From positions 1-36,065 of the forward strand of contig QHPU01000077.1 in assembly GCA_003219175.1 (NCBI GenBank): DNA of 36,065 nucleotides. The letters are read 5' to 3'. A program made the translations under genes and the position numbers. Below are positions 1 through 9,200 of this stretch, in pieces. Under the pieces are notes generated by a model. The model was not told where the DNA came from. It saw nothing but the letters and a program-made list of their open reading frames with translations, and searched no databases. Source of the stretch: Verrucomicrobiota bacterium (GTDB taxonomy: Bacteria; Verrucomicrobiota; Verrucomicrobiia; Chthoniobacterales; UBA10450). Each line of letters begins with the position of its first letter. Position 1 is the stretch's first letter.

Positions 1-901
1 TCGTCGGCAAACGATTGAGCGTTGAAATGAACGAAAACGGCGCCTGCGGTCGGGGGAGGCGATGACGTTCCATCAGGTCCTTCGCTAGAAGAAGATTGCG
101 GACGGTCGGCAAAAGGGTCGCGAGCAAAATGCCGATGGCGCTCTCTCCCTGATCGAGTAGATCGCGCACGAGGTTTAGTGCGAGCGTGGCGTCGCGTCGC
201 GCCAACGCCTTTCCGAGTTCGAAAATAACCGCTGCCCGCGAAATCGGGACCAATGCCCGTACTTGTTCTACCGTGATCGCATCCTCCGGCGCATAAAGCG
301 CCAGTTTTTCCAACTCGTTGGCAACCACTCCCGAGTCCCCGCCGGTGGAAAGCACGAAAAGCTCCAGCGCTTCGTCCTCAAATTTCAGGCCGCGCTTTTT
401 CGCTTCGCCACGCACAATCTCACCGGCATTTTCTGCCCAGCCGCTTCGATTTAGATCGGGCTCATCGAAAACCTGAAGCTCCGCCAGTTTGGTCAGCGCC
501 TTGTAAAACGATCGACGCTTGTCCGGATCGATCGCGCTAACGAGTAATGTGACATCGTTTGGAAGTCCGCTGGAAAGGAGATCACCCAGGTCTTCCAGCG
601 GCTCAAGCACATTGGCCGATTTTCCTCTCACGTCGTCGGAAAGAAAATTCGCACTTTTGAGCCAGACTAGTTTGCCGCCGCCGAAAAACGGGAGCGTTAG
701 CAGTGCAGCGATGGTGGAGCGAATCGCATGAGCTGCCCCATCGACATTGTCGACCGCGCCATCAATAATCTCGAGTCCGAATTCTCCCGCTTCCGCCGGT
801 GCAAGTTTTTGGGCCAGCTCAGCCGCTTCCCGTTTTACCCTCGCTTCATCCGAGCCGACGATGGCGCGAATATTCGCAGTTTTGGTTTTGGCTTTCGGCA
901 T
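1..901 (-). CDS. holA: DNA polymerase III subunit delta (HolA), C-terminus cut by window edge
   Basis: This is the delta subunit of the replicative clamp loader, which opens the beta sliding clamp and loads it on primed DNA. The minus-strand frame opens with ATG at 899-901 (MPKAKTKTANIRAIVGSDEA) and stays open to position 1, giving about 300 residues; family members have roughly 330-350, so only the C-terminal end is missing. Visible family features are an N-terminal AAA-like fold start (IRAIVGSDE), the segment LPFFGGGKLVWLKSANF near residue 75 and the helical region NELEKLALYAPEDAITVEQV, which matches the delta domain II/III boundary. Upstream (902-1050) is a palindromic repeat and then the end of the secreted peptidase gene. 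No Shine-Dalgarno sequence is evident. The assignment is firm on motif grounds. Confidence 0.88.
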   Translation of the reverse strand, partial: MPKAKTKTANIRAIVGSDEARVKREAAELAQKLAPAEAGEFGLEIIDGAVDNVDGAAHAIRSTIAALLTLPFFGGGKLVWLKSANFLSDDVRGKSANVLEPLEDLGDLLSSGLPNDVTLLVSAIDPDKRRSFYKALTKLAELQVFDEPDLNRSGWAENAGEIVRGEAKKRGLKFEDEALELFVLSTGGDSGVVANELEKLALYAPEDAITVEQVRALVPISRAAVIFELGKALARRDATLALNLVRDLLDQGESAIGILLATLLPTVRNLLLAKDLMERHRLPRPQAPFSFISTLNRLPT

Positions 902-963
902 CGCTAAGTTAGTTGACTGTAAAGCATCGCATCGAGCAAGCGACACGATTCCTAATTCCGGAA

Positions 964-1026
964 GCGCAGGCTGCCAGCCTGCATTCGTCGGCAGCCTGCC
1001 GAAAAGAGCAGGCTAGCAGCCTGCGC
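964..1026. repeat. Compound palindromic repeat (GCAGGCTGCCAGCCTGC type)
   Basis: Arms 964-982 and 1008-1026 are inverted copies matching at 18 of 19 positions, and each arm is itself a small palindrome (GCAGGCT, 3-nt loop, AGCCTGC). A third related half-site, GGCAGCCTGCC, sits between them at 990-1000. The unit lies between the stop of the peptidase gene and the start of holA. It resembles REP-type elements. There is no T-tract, so it is not a classical terminator. Confidence 0.7.
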
Positions 1027-1050
1027 TCCCCAGAATCATGTGCTCATGCG

Positions 1051-1944
1051 TCATTCTTCCGCTTGCTGCAACGTCGTCCCGAAATCTTTCGCAGCGTATT
1101 CGCGAAACTTTTCTTCCAAGGTCGCGACCGTTGTAAATTTTGTCGGATAAAAACGCGGCAACGCCGCTTCGAAAGGCTGGTGGCGACCCAACGCATCGAG
1201 CAACGCCAGAAAACTCGGTTTATCGGTCGCGATCAGAAAACGCACTAGTCGCTCCGATTCATCGTAAAAAGTTTCCACGCGATCGGACGGCGGCCGGGTT
1301 AGCCGGACCAACGTTGCCAACGGAATGATGTCGTCGTCGGCGATTGCTTCCGAATGCGGCTTGGAAATGTAGCCGCGCGCTCGTTGATAGCTGGCGCGGG
1401 CTGATTTGGAAATGTATTGTGCAATCCCTTCATTCAACCAACAGGGAATCCCATCGGAATAGAATCGGTGAAGAACGAGATGGACGATCTCGTGCCCCAG
1501 AACGTTACCGGAGAATTTTTGTTCCGGATTGCGGAGAATAAATAAGCTGCCCTGGGAATGGATTCCGCCAGTCCATTTCTCGAGTACGCCCAATCCCTGA
1601 AACTGCTGCCAATCTTCGGGACGTTCGAAAATATATACGTTCGATTTGATGTCGGTCAGAGGTTGATCGCGCTCCAGTTCTTTTGCCACTACACGATAGT
1701 GAAACTCGGCTTCGATCGAAATCGGTGTCGCGACATAGCTATGCACGAAATGATAAATGAAATGATCGGTCTCGCCATGTTTCCATTGCGTTGGATTAAT
1801 GCTGAGGGCTTTTTCGCTGAGAGGATTGGGGTCGCGCTGGCTAAGTTGCGAGAATTCAACTTCCGGTAACGAATTAAGGCCGGTTTGGGCAAAAGCAGCC
1901 GCGCTGACGCTGAGGGAAGCGAGAGAGATCAGCAACGTGCGCAT
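1051..1944 (-). CDS. Secreted gluzincin-like metallopeptidase (peptidase MA-like family)
   Basis: Predicted exported zinc-dependent peptidase of 297 residues. Residues 1-20 form a typical signal peptide (MRTLLISLASLSVSAAAFAQ). HEIVH at 151-155 is an HExxH zinc-binding motif, and the following WLNEGIAQY (about 169-177) supplies the third ligand Glu172, the arrangement of gluzincins and of the Peptidase_MA_2 family. The remaining C-terminus is helical with no second recognised domain. Start is ATG at 1942-1944. The gene follows uvrB in the same direction, separated by a 143-bp gap that holds a long nested inverted repeat, so co-transcription is doubtful. Substrate is unknown. Related proteins are often described only as hypothetical or basic secretory protease-like; the metallopeptidase fold is well supported, activity is inferred. 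Confidence 0.72.
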   Translation of the reverse strand: MRTLLISLASLSVSAAAFAQTGLNSLPEVEFSQLSQRDPNPLSEKALSINPTQWKHGETDHFIYHFVHSYVATPISIEAEFHYRVVAKELERDQPLTDIKSNVYIFERPEDWQQFQGLGVLEKWTGGIHSQGSLFILRNPEQKFSGNVLGHEIVHLVLHRFYSDGIPCWLNEGIAQYISKSARASYQRARGYISKPHSEAIADDDIIPLATLVRLTRPPSDRVETFYDESERLVRFLIATDKPSFLALLDALGRHQPFEAALPRFYPTKFTTVATLEEKFREYAAKDFGTTLQQAEE

Positions 1945-1989
1945 CGAGCTTGGATGCAGCTAGTCTCGTGCGAGCGATGGTTTCCTTCC

Positions 1990-2083
1990 GGTAGCGCACG
2001 CGTCTCGCGTCCCGCGATCGCAGACTTTTTGAAGATTGTTTTGGCGAGACGCCAAAACCAGCACGCGAGACGCGTGCGCTACC
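1990..2083. repeat. Long nested inverted repeat (REP-like) after uvrB
   Basis: A perfect 21-bp inverted repeat has arms at 1990-2010 and 2063-2083 (outer end GGTAGCGCACGCG). A second perfect hairpin lies inside it, GTTTTGGC at 2038-2045 pairing with GCCAAAAC at 2051-2058 around GAGAC. It begins 4 bases after the uvrB stop codon. It may fold in the uvrB transcript and act as a 3' stabiliser or attenuator, but there is no U-run. Confidence 0.8.
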
Positions 2084-2087
2084 CAGT

Positions 2088-4334
2088 CTACACGCGCGAG
2101 CGTCTCCGACCGTTATTGCGCGTGTATTTTACCCGCCGCCGCTTTGGTTCAATTCTCGTTAGCCCGGTGCCGCTCTTCACTTCCATGATTTGATCGCGCA
2201 ACAGCGCAGCCCGCTCAAACTCGAGATTAGCCGAGGCCCGCTGCATCTCATCCTCCAGCTCCCGCAGCAACTCGGTCAGATCAAAATTGCCGCCCGTTTC
2301 TTTGATGACCGAGGAAGCAATCTCGCGCCCGCGCAAAATCGTATGCAAACTTTCCTGCACTGCCCTTCGCACCGTCTGCGGCGTGATTGCATGTTTCTCG
2401 TTGTATTCGGTCTGTTTGGCGCGCCGATACTCCGAAATCGAAATCAACGCCTGCATGCTATCGGTCACGATGTCGGCGAAAAGAACAACTTCGCCGTTGA
2501 TGTGACGGGCGGCACGGCCGGCGGTTTGAATGAGAGAAGTCTGCGATCGCAAAAAGCCTTCCTTGTCCGCGTCAAGAATGCAAACTAACGAGACTTCCGG
2601 CAGATCGAGCCCTTCGCGCAGCAGATTAATCCCGACAAGAATGTCGAAATCGGCGGCTCGCAGTCCGCGCAAAATCTCGACGCGCTCGATGGTATCGATA
2701 TCGCTGTGCAAATAACGGACTTTCAGTCCGACATCGCGCAGATAATCAGCCAAGTCCTCAGCGGTGCGTTTGGTTAGCGTCGTGACCAGCACACGTTCCT
2801 GCTGTTCGACCCGCTGCCGGCAAAGCTCAATGGTGTCGTCGATTTGATTCTTTAATCCGCGAATTGTGATCTTGGGATCCAACAAGCCGGTCGGCCGAAT
2901 GATTTGCTCCACCACCAGCGGCTTGCCCGGCGTATTCACTTCGAATCCTTCCGGCGGCTCGTCCGTGCGCGAAATTTGTAGCACAGGCGCTCTGCCTGCC
3001 GGTCTGGGCGATGGCAAGCGACGCGCTCGCCCTATAGACACGTTTTCTCCAGGCAAAACAAACGGCACCAGCTCGTCCTCACCAATCCGCGCTCGTTTGT
3101 GCGGCGCGTATCCTTTGTTGCCTACAATACTATTCTCAATCTCGAATTCCGCCGGCGTGGCGCTGACGTAAACAAGCTGGTTCGTCAGCTTCATGAACTC
3201 GGGAAAATTCAATGGCCGGTTATCGAGCGCGCTCGGCAGGCGAAATCCGTACTCAACGAGTACCGTCTTGCGTGATTTGTCACCTTCATACATTCCGCCA
3301 ATTTGCGGAATGGTGGCGTGCGATTCGTCGATCACAGTTAGGAAATCTTCCGGGAAAAAATCGATAATGGTGTAGGGCTTTGATCCGGGGGAGCGTCCGC
3401 TCAAGTGCCGCGAGTAGTTCTCAATCCCGCTGCAAAAGCCCATTTCCTGCAACATCTCGAGGTCGTATTCGGTCCGCATTTTCAGCCGCTGCGCCTCGAG
3501 AAGCTTGTTCTGCGATTCCAACACCTTGATCCGATCATCCAGTTCCGCCCTAATTGTCGTTAGCGCACGATTCAACTTATCAGCCGGAGTGACGAACTGT
3601 TTCGCCGGAAAAAAGGTAATGACGCTGAGCGCTTCCCGAGCGTGCCCGGTGAGGGGGTCGAATCGCGTGATCGCATCGACTTCGTCACCGAAGAATTCAA
3701 TCCGCACCGCTTCTTCATCGGCCGTCGCCGGATAAACCTCGACCACGTCGCCGCGGACACGGAAACGCCCGCGCGAAAAATTCATGTCGTTGCGCTCGTA
3801 GAGCATGTCGACCAGCCGCCCCAGAACGGCTTCGCGGGAGGTGTGTTGCCCGCGCTTTACCGTTAGCAGCATCCGTTCATAATCTTCTGGCGAGGTGATA
3901 CCGTAGATGCAGGAAACACTTGCCACCACGATGACGTCGCGCCGGCTGAGAAGCGCACTCGTGGCAGACAAACGTAAGCGTTCGATCTCTTCGTTAATGG
4001 AGGAATCCTTTTCGATGTAAGTATCGGAGCGGGGGATGTAGGCCTCCGGCTGGTAATAATCAAAGTAGCTGACGAAATACTCGACTGCGTTGCGCGGGAA
4101 AAATTGTTTGAACTCTGAGTAAAGCTGCGCCGCCAGCGTTTTGTTGTGGGAAATGACCAGGGTTGGCCGATCGATCTCCCGAATGACATTTGCCATCGTG
4201 AATGTCTTGCCGGAGCCGGTAACTCCAAGCAGCGTCTGATGCCTGTTTCCGGCCTGGAGTGACTTCGTCAGCTTGGCAATCGCCTGCCCCTGGTCGCCTC
4301 GCGGCTTGTAATTGGATTCGAGCTGAAACGGCAT
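2088..4334 (-). CDS. uvrB: Excinuclease ABC subunit B (UvrB) with an extra internal segment
   Basis: DNA-damage recognition helicase of nucleotide excision repair, partner of UvrA and UvrC. Clear motifs: MPFQLESNYKPRGDQGQAI start, Walker A GVTGSGKT, the damage-probing beta-hairpin region YFDYYQPEAYIPRSDTY, DEAD-like VIDESHATIPQIGGM, helicase motif VI QTAGRAAR, and a C-terminal UVR motif (LEDEMQRASANLEFERAALLRDQI) for UvrC contact. ATG at 4334 is chosen because it begins the conserved N-terminus; the frame could open at ATG 4370 or TTG 4397. The product is 748 residues against about 670 in typical UvrB. The excess lies between VSATPAEFE and VVEQIIRPTGLLDP, where E. coli UvrB has only about 14 residues and this protein has over 80; part of it is encoded by a palindromic repeat. 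A MITE-like repeat lies just upstream. Confidence 0.96.
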   Translation of the reverse strand: MPFQLESNYKPRGDQGQAIAKLTKSLQAGNRHQTLLGVTGSGKTFTMANVIREIDRPTLVISHNKTLAAQLYSEFKQFFPRNAVEYFVSYFDYYQPEAYIPRSDTYIEKDSSINEEIERLRLSATSALLSRRDVIVVASVSCIYGITSPEDYERMLLTVKRGQHTSREAVLGRLVDMLYERNDMNFSRGRFRVRGDVVEVYPATADEEAVRIEFFGDEVDAITRFDPLTGHAREALSVITFFPAKQFVTPADKLNRALTTIRAELDDRIKVLESQNKLLEAQRLKMRTEYDLEMLQEMGFCSGIENYSRHLSGRSPGSKPYTIIDFFPEDFLTVIDESHATIPQIGGMYEGDKSRKTVLVEYGFRLPSALDNRPLNFPEFMKLTNQLVYVSATPAEFEIENSIVGNKGYAPHKRARIGEDELVPFVLPGENVSIGRARRLPSPRPAGRAPVLQISRTDEPPEGFEVNTPGKPLVVEQIIRPTGLLDPKITIRGLKNQIDDTIELCRQRVEQQERVLVTTLTKRTAEDLADYLRDVGLKVRYLHSDIDTIERVEILRGLRAADFDILVGINLLREGLDLPEVSLVCILDADKEGFLRSQTSLIQTAGRAARHINGEVVLFADIVTDSMQALISISEYRRAKQTEYNEKHAITPQTVRRAVQESLHTILRGREIASSVIKETGGNFDLTELLRELEDEMQRASANLEFERAALLRDQIMEVKSGTGLTRIEPKRRRVKYTRNNGRRRSRV
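2978..3039. repeat. Palindromic repeat read in frame inside uvrB
   Basis: The block holds two small hairpins, CAGGC(GCTCT)GCCTG and AGCG(ACG)CGCT, flanked by GTAG and CTATAG. Read on the minus strand, the second half resembles the element before lysS at 21011-21034 (GTAGGGC...TCGC.TGCCATC). In UvrB it encodes the low-complexity stretch GRARRLPSPRPAGRAP. The relation to the lysS copy is by eye and moderate in length. Confidence 0.55.
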
Positions 4335-4408
4335 CCGATAATCTAGCACGTCACGGCAAAGGGACAGCATGACAGTTCCAAATTCCTGCTCGCCCAAGGC
4401 ACCATTCT

Positions 4409-4493
4409 GTCATTCCGAGTTCAGCCGAGGAATCTCTAACTATTCTTCTCGAACACAGGCTGATCAGAGACGTCTCGATTTCGCTCGACAAAA
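4409..4493. repeat. MITE-like remnant with TCATTCCGAG...GAATCTCTAAC end
   Basis: The left end (4409-4440) ends in GAGGAATCTCTAAC. The right side (about 4463-4493), reverse-complemented, gives a diverged copy (GTCGAGCGAAATCGAGACG then TCTCTGATC). The left end matches both ends of the element at 13013-13184, so these appear to be members of one dispersed family. It lies in the presumed uvrB promoter region. Confidence 0.5.
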
Positions 4494-4536
4494 AGAAGGG
4501 AAAACGACCCACTATTTCTTCGCCGTGATCCCACAG

Positions 4537-4565
4537 AAACTTGACGGCTTAAAGCCGTCAAGTTT
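4537..4565. repeat. Perfect palindrome over the decarboxylase stop codon
   Basis: Arms 4537-4550 and 4552-4565 (AAACTTGACGGCTT) are perfect 14-bp inverted copies around one base. The stop codon of the decarboxylase (4558-4560) lies inside the right arm, so the element supplies the last codons of that gene. It could terminate or stabilise the transcript, but no clear T-tract follows on the minus strand. Confidence 0.7.
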
Positions 4566-6186
4566 GAGTTGTCTCGGAATTTTCGAGGCCTGCCGCGACC
4601 CGGCGCAAATCGTCGAGCAGGATTTCCATGTCGCGCAGCGTTGTCCGATAATTCATGACGCAGCCGCGTAGAGCGAACCGGCCCCGCAGTCGCGCGTTGG
4701 AAAGATAAGAACTGCCGTCGCGTTGCAGCGCGAGGAGCAACCGTTCATTGTGGGCGTCGAGTTGGCTTTCAACCTTCTCGCGTTCCGCTGAACTGGTCAC
4801 CACGCTTTTCAACTGCGCGGGGAGGTGGCGGAAGCAAAAAATCGAAAGCTGGATTGGAGCGAGGATTTCGAAATCATCACTCTCTTTGATCAACTTTTCG
4901 AAATGACGAGCGCAAGCCAGGTCCTTCTCGATGGCGTCGCCAAGGACCCGCAGCCCGACGCCTTTCAATAACATCCAGACCTTAAGTGCACGAAAACGGC
5001 GCGACAATTCCGGCCCGTAATCCCAAAATGCAAACGCTTCGTCGGCCCCTTGTCCGATGACGCGAGTGTATTCGGCCTCGTGCGCGAACGTTGTCCGGGC
5101 TGTTTCAGGATCGCGATACAAGATGCAGCCGCAATCGACCGGAAGATAGAGCCATTTGTGCGGATCGAGCGCGACCGAATCTGCCTGAGAGATGGAAGCA
5201 AAGAATGGACGGGCCGTTGGTGCGAGGACGGCAAATCCGCCGTAAGCGGCGTCCACGTGCAACCAAAGATTGTATCGTCGTGCGATTTCGCTGATTTGCG
5301 GGAGCGGATCAAAGGCGCCGGTCGCCACCGTTCCCGCATTAGCAATCACGCAAATTGGCAGATGCCCAGCCGCGCGATCTTCTTCAATTGCGGCCACAAG
5401 CGCGTCGAGATTGATCTGGTACCGTTCATCCACGCCAATCATGCGCACGTTGTTGCGTCCAATACCGATTAGTGCCGCAGCTTTAGCGACGGAATGATGA
5501 ACTTCTTCGGAAGCATAAACACGCAACGCGCGCGAACACGACTGTGCGCCTTCGCTTGAAATTTCCGGCGGCGCTTTGGCGCGTCGGGCGGCGGCGAGCG
5601 CGGCCATGTTCGCCATAGAACCGCCACTGACAAAAAGACCGGCCGCGTCTGGCTCGAAGCCAACGATTTGTTTGATCCAGTCAATTGTCAGCCGCTCGAT
5701 CTCGACTGCGGCTGGAGCAGAACGCCACGCCGTCAGGTTCGCGTTCAATGTGGAGGCGAGGAAATCGGCAATTGCGGCGATGGCGGCGCCGGGCGCTTGA
5801 ACGTAACCGAACATTCGTGGATGACCATTGTGCCGGCTGAATTCGATCAGGACATCGCGAAAGGTTCCGAGCAAGCGATCGAATTCGAGCGATTCTTGCG
5901 GCAACTCGCGATCGAGTCGGTCGCGTATTTCGCGCGAGGTTGTGTTCGGATAAAGCGGACGATCGCGAATGGTAACGAGATATTCCGCCATCAATTCAAC
6001 GGCGGCATTGGCCATGCGATGGATCTCGTCGGCTGGCGGGTCAAGTAAAGGAAAGGATGCAGATTCTGGCTTGTTCACTATTTGCAGTCTATACGGCGGA
6101 GCGGACGACGCATCGCGAAAGAGCCGACGAAGCGCGAATGATGCGTTTTTGGAGCGTTGGTAGACAAAATTGTGCCGCCCGGGCAT
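4558..6186 (-). CDS. PLP-dependent group II amino-acid decarboxylase (aromatic-L-amino-acid decarboxylase-like)
   Basis: Cytoplasmic enzyme that decarboxylates an L-amino acid to an amine using pyridoxal phosphate. Fold-type I motifs are present: SGGSMANMAAL (about 187-197) for phosphate binding, SEEVHHSV with the ring-stacking His near 230, NAGTVATGAFDP, HVDAAYGG with Asp312 for the pyridine nitrogen, and SVALDPHKWLYLP with the PLP-binding Lys344. The architecture fits the DDC/tyrosine/tryptophan/glutamate decarboxylase superfamily; the pattern SRHNGHPRMFGY is closest to the aromatic-amino-acid branch, but substrate cannot be fixed. The start is uncertain: ATG 6186 gives 542 residues with an atypical 40-50 residue leader. 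GTG at 6078 or ATG at 6015 would give about 506 or 485, nearer the family norm. A palindrome (6195-6209) lies 9 bases before ATG 6186. Confidence 0.85.
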   Translation of the reverse strand: MPGRHNFVYQRSKNASFALRRLFRDASSAPPYRLQIVNKPESASFPLLDPPADEIHRMANAAVELMAEYLVTIRDRPLYPNTTSREIRDRLDRELPQESLEFDRLLGTFRDVLIEFSRHNGHPRMFGYVQAPGAAIAAIADFLASTLNANLTAWRSAPAAVEIERLTIDWIKQIVGFEPDAAGLFVSGGSMANMAALAAARRAKAPPEISSEGAQSCSRALRVYASEEVHHSVAKAAALIGIGRNNVRMIGVDERYQINLDALVAAIEEDRAAGHLPICVIANAGTVATGAFDPLPQISEIARRYNLWLHVDAAYGGFAVLAPTARPFFASISQADSVALDPHKWLYLPVDCGCILYRDPETARTTFAHEAEYTRVIGQGADEAFAFWDYGPELSRRFRALKVWMLLKGVGLRVLGDAIEKDLACARHFEKLIKESDDFEILAPIQLSIFCFRHLPAQLKSVVTSSAEREKVESQLDAHNERLLLALQRDGSSYLSNARLRGRFALRGCVMNYRTTLRDMEILLDDLRRVAAGLENSETTQT

Positions 6187-6194
6187 GAGCGTTA

Positions 6195-6209
6195 CGGAGT
6201 TTAACTCCG
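6195..6209. repeat. Short palindrome CGGAGTTTAACTCCG
   Basis: Seven-base arms around a single T, lying in the gap between the tricorn protease gene and the decarboxylase. It may be part of a repeat of the same style as 4537-4565, a unit that reads as a word and its complement, but it is too short to interpret. Confidence 0.45.
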
Positions 6210-6270
6210 ATCGCCGTGCTGTAGCCTGCGCTGTCCTCAGCGCACAACTACTTCAACATGCTGAAAGTTT

Positions 6271-9200
6271 CTAACTACTCTTTGCTGGATTTCGATCGGG
6301 ATAAGGAGGTGGCGATGGAAAATCGTAGCGTTTCGTCTTCAGCTCTCCCTGAATTTCCTGAATCGCTCGATCCAGTTGCTGATCTTCGCCCTTGAATTCC
6401 TTTCCTGGATCGTTGTCTACCACGATATCGGGATCAACGCCGCGGCCCTCGACGATCCACTCTTTTACGTCCTTGGAATAGATCGCGAACTCCGGCTTAA
6501 AGAACTGCCCGTCGTCCGCCAAGGGCAATGACTCGCGAATCCCGACGACGCCTCCCCAGGTCCGTTTGCCGATCAGTTTTCCGAGTCCAAGTGTCTTGAA
6601 GCGATAAGGGAAAATATCGCCGTCGGAGGCAGAGAACTCGTTGATCAGGGTGACCATTGGACCAACAAAGGTCTGTGGCGGATCCGTCTGTGGCATGCCA
6701 TTGCGCGCAATTCCAATCATGCCAAGAGCGCGACGCAGTCGCTCGATGACCATGGGTGAAACGAAGCCGCCGCCGTTGCCGCGCACATCGACAATCAACG
6801 CTTTCTTTCGAATCTGTGGGAAGTAGAGCTTGGTAAATTCATTCAGGCCGGGGCGCCCCATATCCGGGATATGAAGGTAACCGACTTCACCGTTCGTTTT
6901 CTTGGTCACGTAATCAATGTTCTTCTGCACCCACGCGAGGTAGTAGAGAGGCGATTCGTCTGCCGTGGGAACTACGGTAACCTCGCGTGCTCCGTCCTCA
7001 CTTGGTTTCGAATTAACTCGCAGAATTACCTGTTTATCTGCGGTGCCAATTAAGGCGTCATATAGATTAGCGAGCCCCGAAACGGGTGTGGCATTAACTG
7101 CCAGAATGTAGTCGCCAACCTTCACGTTTATACCTTGCGCAGTCAGCGGCGAACGGGTGTGCTTGTCCCAGTTCTCGCCCGGCAGGATGCGATCAATGCG
7201 ATAGGCTTTAGTTGCCGGGTCACGCGAGAGCTCGGCTCCGAGTAAACCGAGCTTGATGCGTGGGGTTTCCGGCCGTTCTCCGCCGGCAACGTAGGTATGG
7301 CCGCTATTTAACTCACCGATTAGTTCGCCGAGTAGATAAGTGAGATCGTTGCGATGATTTACGAATGGCAGGAGTGCGGCGTATTTGTCGCGCATCGCCT
7401 TCCAATCGATGCCATTCATGTTCGGCGCGTAAAAGAAGTCGCGCATTTGCCGCCAGCATTCGAAGTAGATTTGATTCCACTCCGCGTGTTTATCGAGCTG
7501 CATGTCCAGTCCAGCTAGCTTCAGCTCGTGATCTTTGGTCTCTAGCTTGTCCTTTGGGAGATCGATGATGGCGTAATCCTTTTTAATTTTGACGAGCATT
7601 CGCTTGCCATCCACCGTAATGTTGTAGGCGTTTACGTCGCCCAGGACCGTTTCCTTGCGGTCTTCCATGCTATAGGCGCACAGATGCCCTTTCCGATCTC
7701 GGCCATCCTGATCCTGGTCGTCCTCGTCAGTCTCCTGGTCGGCCACGGTACGACGGATATAGAAAACACGATCGTCGACCATTCGAATATCGCTGTAATT
7801 AGCGGGAACTATTTCGAAGCCGGAAATGCGATCGTGAATACCATCGAGGTCAACTTTAACTATTACCGGCTTCTTCAGTTTGACCTCGGGAGGTGAGCCC
7901 TTCGGAGATGCCGAAGGTGATTTCTTCTCTTCCGTCTTTTTCTCTTCGCCTTCCTTTTCTTTTTCCTTGGCGCGTTTTTCTTCCGCTTTCCCTACTTCAT
8001 CGCTACGTGGGGCCAGAGGCGATTCGGTATCCTTGGCCAGCGTGACAAGGTAAATGCGTTGCATATCGAGATAGATGTTTGCAAATTCCTGGTCCCCGAA
8101 AGTTGGTTTGAAGTCGCGCGCGGAGGCAAAGAGAAGGTATTTACCGTCATCGCTGAAAACGACGTTGGTCGAGGCATACCATTCATCGGTAACGGGCGTC
8201 TGTTTCTTGTTAGCAACAGAATAAATGTAAACTCTGGGGAGGTCGTTCTGTTCCGGGCGCGCCCAGGCGACCCACTGGCTGTCGGGCGACCAATTGTAAG
8301 ATTGAATCTCGCCCCATTTATCCTGATCTACTTCAGTAACCGCTTTTGTAGTTACATCGACATAGCGGAGCCGTTGCAGGCGGTCGGACCAGAGTAGTTT
8401 TTTGCTGTCGGGCGACCAGACCGGTTGATAGTAATAGGTGTCGGCTCCGCTGGTTACTTGCGTCGGCTGTCCCTTGCCGTCCTGCGAACGGATATACAAT
8501 TCGTTCTCGCCCGTGGCGTCGGAGTTATAGGCAATCCATTTGCCATCGGGCGACCAGATAGCGTCGCGCTCGTGTGCGTTTGAAGTCTTGCTCAGGTTGC
8601 GCGCTGTGCCTTCTTTCTTCGGGGCCGAGAAAAGTTCTCCGCGCGCCACCACAATCACGCGTTCTCCATCGGGTGCGAGATTGACCGATTGAATGTGCTT
8701 GGAGGCATCGACGAATGCCTGTCGCCCGGAGGCTAGATCTTCCTTGATCTCGATCGGCACCGGCACGGCTCTGCCGCTAGCGAGATCATAACGCCAGATG
8801 TAACCAGCTTGTTCGAAGACAATCGCATCTTTGCCGATGGATGGAAACTTGATATCGAAATCCTTAAAGGTGGTCAGCTGTTTCAGTTCTTTGCTCGTGA
8901 GATCAATCGAAAAAAGATTCATTCGGCCATCGCGATCGGAGGTGAAATAGATGCGATTATCAGGTCCCCACATCGGGCAGATATCTTGCGCCGGATTGTT
9001 GGTGAGATTCTCGGTCGTGCCCGTCTTGAAATCGTAGATCCAAATGTCATCTGCCATTCCGCCGCGGTAATGTTTCCAGGTCCGGAACTCGCGGAAGATC
9101 CGGTTAAACGCCATTTTCGAATCGTCCGGGGAAAAGGAGACGAACCCTCCGCGCGGGACGGGGAGTTGTTGCGGCAATTCTGCATCGAGGCCAACGGTGA

